Source: an uncultured Megasphaera sp. (GTDB taxonomy: Bacteria > Bacillota > Negativicutes > Veillonellales > Megasphaeraceae). From it: a stretch of 8,107 nt of DNA. Each line of letters starts with the position of its first letter. Positions within the stretch are counted from its first letter, which is position 1. The DNA lies in NCBI GenBank assembly GCA_900554215.1, contig USGG01000070.1, forward strand, positions 1-8,107, written 5' to 3'. Of the stretch, positions 6,288 to 8,107 are shown one piece after another. The translations under genes were made by a program, and so were the position numbers. Under the pieces are notes generated by a model. That model saw only the letters and a list, made by a program, of their open reading frames with translations. It did not search any database and was not told the DNA's origin.

Positions 6288-6317
6288 ATGATACATGTCC
6301 AATGAACCCTATGTCAA
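6288..6317 (-). promoter_or_regulatory. Promoter of the small peptide gene
   Basis: On the minus strand a perfect TTGACA (6317-6312) is followed after 18 bp by TATCAT (6293-6288, 5 of 6). The predicted start near 6281 gives a leader of about 70 nt before the ATG at 6209, long enough to fold. The copy B antitoxin promoter uses the same -10 variant. Confidence 0.7.
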
Positions 6318-6356
6318 CAGCCTATATCAAAATAGCCATAATTTATGATACATATG

Positions 6357-6364
6357 CCGACGCT
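6357..6364. repeat. Left target-site duplication of the MITE-like element
   Basis: CCGACGCT is repeated perfectly at 6554-6561, directly outside both terminal inverted repeats. The 8-bp length is typical of the IS256 family. Confidence 0.75.
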
Positions 6365-6553
6365 GACAGCGTAAAATAATTGTGGGAAAACTTTAGTGTA
6401 CAAAAGTTGAAGAATATATAACGCAACGGGAATGCTAGTTCAGCACGTTGCTGTATGCTGTCTATAACGTAACTATAGTAGTAATATTAACAGGTTAAGA
6501 GAACCATCAAAAATGGCCTGTCAAAAAAATTCCCACAACAACTTTACACTATC
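6365..6553. mobile_element. 189-bp MITE-like element, IS256-like ends
   Basis: The left end (6365-6388) starts GACAGCGTAAAATAATTG and ends TGTGGGAA. The inverted right end, read from 6553 on the minus strand, starts GATAGTGTAAAGTTGTTG and ends TGTGGGAA. These match at 19 of 24 positions. Perfect 8-bp direct repeats flank the ends. The interior is AT-rich, has no coding frame for a transposase, and contains one stem-loop (GCAACG 6423-6428 with CGTTGC 6446-6451, and an inner TGCT/AGCA). This fits a non-autonomous element moved by an IS256-family transposase located elsewhere. The family assignment rests on end style and duplication length, so it is less certain than the element itself. Confidence 0.75.
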
Positions 6554-6561
6554 CCGACGCT
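6554..6561. repeat. Right target-site duplication of the MITE-like element
   Basis: CCGACGCT, identical to 6357-6364. It ends 8 bp before the -35 of the copy B antitoxin promoter, so the element landed right at the upstream edge of that promoter. Confidence 0.75.
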
Positions 6562-6569
6562 AATTTTCC

Positions 6570-6598
6570 TTGACAGCCTTCTCGCTGTCCGATATCAT
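6570..6598 (+). promoter_or_regulatory. Promoter of antitoxin-like RNA, copy B
   Basis: A perfect TTGACA (6570-6575), a 17-bp spacer and TATCAT (6593-6598). It is positioned exactly as in copy A relative to the conserved downstream block. The spacer differs from copy A while both hexamers are kept, consistent with a promoter under selection. Confidence 0.8.
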
Positions 6599-6604
6599 AA
6601 AGAT

Positions 6605-6708
6605 GGAATAAAAACGAGGTATTACACCGACAAACGGGTACAGCCCCTACAATTTTAAGCAAGAAATATGCCGCCTAAGTTTGGAGACTGAGGGCGGTTA
6701 TTTCTTTT
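6605..6708 (+). ncRNA. Putative orphan antitoxin RNA, copy B
   Basis: Predicted transcript of about 104 nt, the same length as copy A. It shares the 17-nt block 6621-6637, the GCCCCTA block at 6643-6649, and the 18-nt terminator block 6692-6709. The remaining stretches diverge (for example 6650-6670), enough that cross-regulation between copies is uncertain. The convergent peptide gene is truncated here, so this RNA appears to lack its cognate toxin. Confidence 0.55.
6671..6708 (+). terminator. Terminator of antitoxin-like RNA, copy B
   Basis: CCGCC (6671-6675) pairs with GGCGG (6693-6697), followed by TTATTTCTTTT. Stem and tail are the same as in copy A, but the loop differs in sequence. 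Confidence 0.7.
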
Positions 6709-6741
6709 GTAAAAGAACCAACAAATGAACAGCAACACCAG
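6698..6741 (-). pseudogene. Truncated second copy of the hydrophobic peptide gene
   Basis: The last codons read VAVHLLVLLQKK and stop, against LLLLIVLVLLTQKK and stop in copy A. The copies differ by an exact one-codon deletion, and the stop codon touches the same terminator hairpin. Upstream of about 6740, homology stops at a large hairpin. The frame stays open to 7009, but no ribosome binding site or hydrophobic start like copy A is visible, so the 5' half, its leader and promoter appear lost. A second frame here is also hydrophobic but has no start codon. Confidence 0.5.
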
Positions 6742-6791
6742 ATAAGCTCCCTCTCCGCCTTGCAGTATGGCGGGGAGGGAGCTTATTTGGT
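6737..6791. repeat. Large perfect-type hairpin (23-bp stem)
   Basis: 6737-6759 pairs with 6769-6791 across a 9-nt loop with no mismatch, only two G-T pairs. The core is ATAAGCTCCCTC (6742-6753) with GAGGGAGCTTAT (6775-6786) and CCGCC with GGCGG. There is no T-tract after it, so it is a poor intrinsic terminator. It may be a palindromic interspersed repeat. It lies at the point where copy B homology to copy A ends. Confidence 0.75.
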
Positions 6792-6834
6792 TTATACCGC
6801 AGGGATGCCGATTTTATATACACGTGGGGGGGTA

Positions 6835-6865
6835 TTTTCCAAATATGCAGGGGGTATATGGAAAA
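6835..6865. repeat. AT-rich inverted repeat in a stretch without genes
   Basis: TTTTCCAAATAT (6835-6846) pairs with GTATATGGAAAA (6854-6865), with one mismatch and one G-T pair, around a G-rich loop. The surrounding stretch 6792-7009 shows no gene I can support, and its function is unknown. Confidence 0.45.
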
Positions 6866-7009
6866 GGCCGCTATTTCATGTCGAAAGGCGAACAAGGCAA
6901 ATACCAAGGCAGAAAGAGGGACTGTCCTGCGAAGGAAAGGAGAAGGCACAATGACGAGGTTCGCCCTTGTATGGCAGCGGCAGTACATAAAACCAGCAAC
7001 GCATTGCAC

Positions 7010-7057
7010 AAACGCATCGGGCTCAGATACCTATACATACCTGATCCCGATGCGTTT
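7010..7057 (-). terminator. Strong hairpin, probable terminator of the YadA-like gene
   Basis: AAACGCATCGGG (7010-7021) pairs perfectly with CCCGATGCGTTT (7046-7057). A further 4-bp stem (7023-7026 with 7041-7044) lies beyond one mismatch. On the minus strand it begins about 42 bp after the autotransporter stop and ends in TTTG, a short tail. The AAA...TTT symmetry would allow action in both directions. Confidence 0.6.
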
Positions 7058-7099
7058 GCGTTGTTAGTATCCTAAGAGATGGTTCCCTGTTACACGGAG

Positions 7100-7336
7100 T
7101 TAGTTCTTAGCGTTCGCGCCTTCCGTATCTTTATTCTTCAACTGTTCGAGCTCTGCCTTCAGCATTTCGATTTCCTGCTTCATCGCTTCCATCTGCTGCT
7201 TCGTTTCATTATCCTGTACAGCCGGAGCTTCCGACGCGCCTTCGCCGACGCGGAAGGTTACGCCGACGTTGGCAGCCGTCTTGCGGTCGCCTTCAAAGGA
7301 GGTCGAGCCGCCGATGGCCGCGGCCAATCTGCCCAA
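7100..7336 (-). pseudogene. C-terminal remnant of a YadA-type trimeric autotransporter anchor
   Basis: The fragment starts in frame with GRLAAAIGGSTSFEGDRK and continues TAANVGVTFRVGEG, the pattern of the last strands of a YadA anchor, which forms a trimeric beta-barrel in the outer membrane. It is followed by a linker and a C-terminal coiled coil: hydrophobic residues at 49, 52, 56, 59, 63 and 66 keep a regular 3-4 spacing. Extensions of this kind after the anchor are unusual in Proteobacteria but I believe common in Negativicutes. The passenger, stalk and most of the roughly 70-residue anchor are absent. The first possible start is TTG at 7336, and the frame is open only back to a TAG at 7385-7387, with no ATG. 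No YadA-like sequence is seen upstream in other frames, so this is a deletion remnant. The terminator at 7010-7057 survives. Confidence 0.65.
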
Positions 7337-7823
7337 GCCAGCAAGACAGCAGACAGGAAAATACAGCGTTTCTCCCCTGTTTGCCTATCGAAAAAGGCAC
7401 TGCCAGCCATATATCATACAAGCCGATTCGACATGGTAAGCAGGCCTTAGCACTCGCTGCAACGCAGCAGTATGCCGTACAGTTCTTCAGCTTTATTGCC
7501 GCAGGGTAATTACCTAAAAGGGGCAGCGGCAGATACGTCATACAGGCTATACGGATCTCATTTCTGTAAAACCAATATACGGCAAGGGATATACAAGACC
7601 TTCTCCTTTGTTCCTGAACACGAAACACGCCTGATAGGTATCTCCACCGCGATGAGCAGGTCATACACCTCCTTTTCTGTAGCTGAACACCCGGAAAAGC
7701 CCCAGGTTCAGCAATAAGGCACAAAACGGATTGCATTCATTGGCACGGCATCGCCGCATACACGCGTCGTCAGCCATGCGGCCCATGTCCTATAAAGACA
7801 GCAACCTGGGGTGTTCCAACAAA
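7337..7823. other. Stretch without a recognisable gene
   Basis: Several open frames cross this stretch on both strands, but none has a convincing start, conserved motif or plausible composition. The best ribosome binding site, AAAAGGAGGTGT on the minus strand near 7670-7680, precedes a frame rich in Arg, Cys and Trp that looks non-coding. Given the autotransporter remnant next to it, decayed or rearranged DNA is the likely explanation. Confidence 0.5.
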
Positions 7824-7994
7824 TCAGCCGTCAGCTCCTCCCTTTACGGATAGATGGCAAAGCCCCAAAACGCAGAGCAGTACAGACACAATAAAAGGCA
7901 AGGATACAAAGAAGAACAATCCATTCTCCCACGCCCCTGGTCTCCACCATCCCCTCATTGCCGCGCCATAGGGTTCCATAGTTTTAATTCTCAT
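7824..7994 (-). CDS. Possible 56-residue single-pass membrane protein, unrecognised
   Basis: I do not recognise this protein. Residues 1-24 are rich in Trp, Arg and Gly (RGWWRPGAWENG). Residues 25-47 form one strongly hydrophobic segment (LFFFVSLPFIVSVLLCVLG), which would span the inner membrane, followed by a short polar tail. Starts at 7994, 7979 and 7958 are all possible; none has a good ribosome binding site (only AGG close to the first). At its 3' end GGGAGG could serve a following reading frame, but only about 15 codons follow before a stop. It lies in apparently decaying DNA, so a chance open frame remains a real alternative. Confidence 0.3.
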   Translation of the reverse strand: MRIKTMEPYGAAMRGWWRPGAWENGLFFFVSLPFIVSVLLCVLGLCHLSVKGGADG

Positions 7995-8053
7995 GCCTAG
8001 TTATTTCTCTAAAGTCCAGCCTTCCGCCTTCCTGAATTTTTTACATAACAAAA

Positions 8054-8095
8054 GGCTATGTCACAACAAACAGTTGATAAATAGCCATTTTTATA
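8054..8095. terminator. Hairpin with T-tracts on both sides
   Basis: GGCTAT (8054-8059) pairs with ATAGCC (8081-8086), with an inner CAAC/GTTG stem (8064-8067 with 8073-8076). It is followed on the plus strand by ATTTTTATA and on the minus strand by TTTTGTT. It could end a gene entering from the right edge on the minus strand, or transcripts from the left. Confidence 0.5.
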
Positions 8096-8107
8096 GGGGA
8101 GTATCAG

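Noticed and set aside
6010..6740. The two similar modules as a CRISPR array
   Set aside because: There are only two copies, about 550 bp apart, each with its own promoter and terminator and no short regular repeats or spacers.
6698..7009. A 103-codon minus-strand frame as a full gene
   Set aside because: Only its last dozen codons resemble the copy A peptide. The rest crosses the large hairpin and an AT-rich inverted repeat and has no ribosome binding site.
6951..7067. A 38-residue plus-strand frame preceded by GGAG
   Set aside because: The spacing to GGAG is good, but its last third is the strong hairpin 7010-7057 and the peptide has no recognisable character. I could not support it as a gene.
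7293..7736. A 147-codon minus-strand frame
   Set aside because: Its composition (many Cys, Trp, Arg) looks non-coding, and it overlaps the YadA remnant in another frame.

Overview
The window looks like a chromosomal segment from a diderm Firmicute (class Negativicutes), possibly Megasphaera or a close relative. Two observations point there. The left half carries a classical Firmicutes gene neighbourhood (PLP decarboxylase, tmk, holB, ricT/yaaT, TrmN6-like methyltransferase). The right part carries the C-terminal end of a YadA-type trimeric autotransporter anchor, which only makes sense in a cell with an outer membrane. The genus is an inference from protein style and was not tested by search.

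Region 1 (1-5023, minus strand): six genes in one direction. In transcription order they are a NUDIX hydrolase, an Orn/Lys/Arg-type decarboxylase, thymidylate kinase (tmk), DNA polymerase III delta-prime (holB), RicT (PSP1 family) and a TrmN6-like methyltransferase cut by the window edge. The first three are tightly packed. A terminator follows tmk, and a promoter lying largely within that terminator restarts transcription for holB-ricT-methyltransferase, whose genes abut or overlap. The arrangement matches the Bacillus yaaO-tmk-yaaQ-yaaR-holB-yaaT-yabA-yabB region, but yaaQ, yaaR and yabA are absent.

Region 2 (about 4977-5978): a divergent promoter region, then a plus-strand pyridoxal/pyridoxamine kinase. 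No convincing terminator follows it.

Region 3 (about 6010-6800) is the most interesting part. It holds a compact locus with the architecture of a type I toxin-antitoxin system. A 21-residue hydrophobic peptide ending in QKK is encoded on the minus strand with a strong ribosome binding site and its own promoter. A convergent plus-strand RNA of about 100 nt has a near-consensus promoter, and the two transcripts meet at a shared terminator hairpin. About 550 bp downstream lies a second copy of the RNA module, with an intact promoter and terminator but only the last codons of the peptide gene, so it looks like an orphan antitoxin. A 189-bp element with 24-bp terminal inverted repeats and a perfect 8-bp target duplication (an IS256-like MITE) sits between the copies. 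A 23-bp-stem hairpin lies where homology to the second copy ends.

Region 4 (about 6790-8107): low-information, apparently decayed DNA. It contains a YadA-anchor remnant (minus) with a C-terminal coiled coil and a strong terminator, one possible 56-residue single-pass membrane protein gene (minus), and a hairpin with T-tracts at the right edge.
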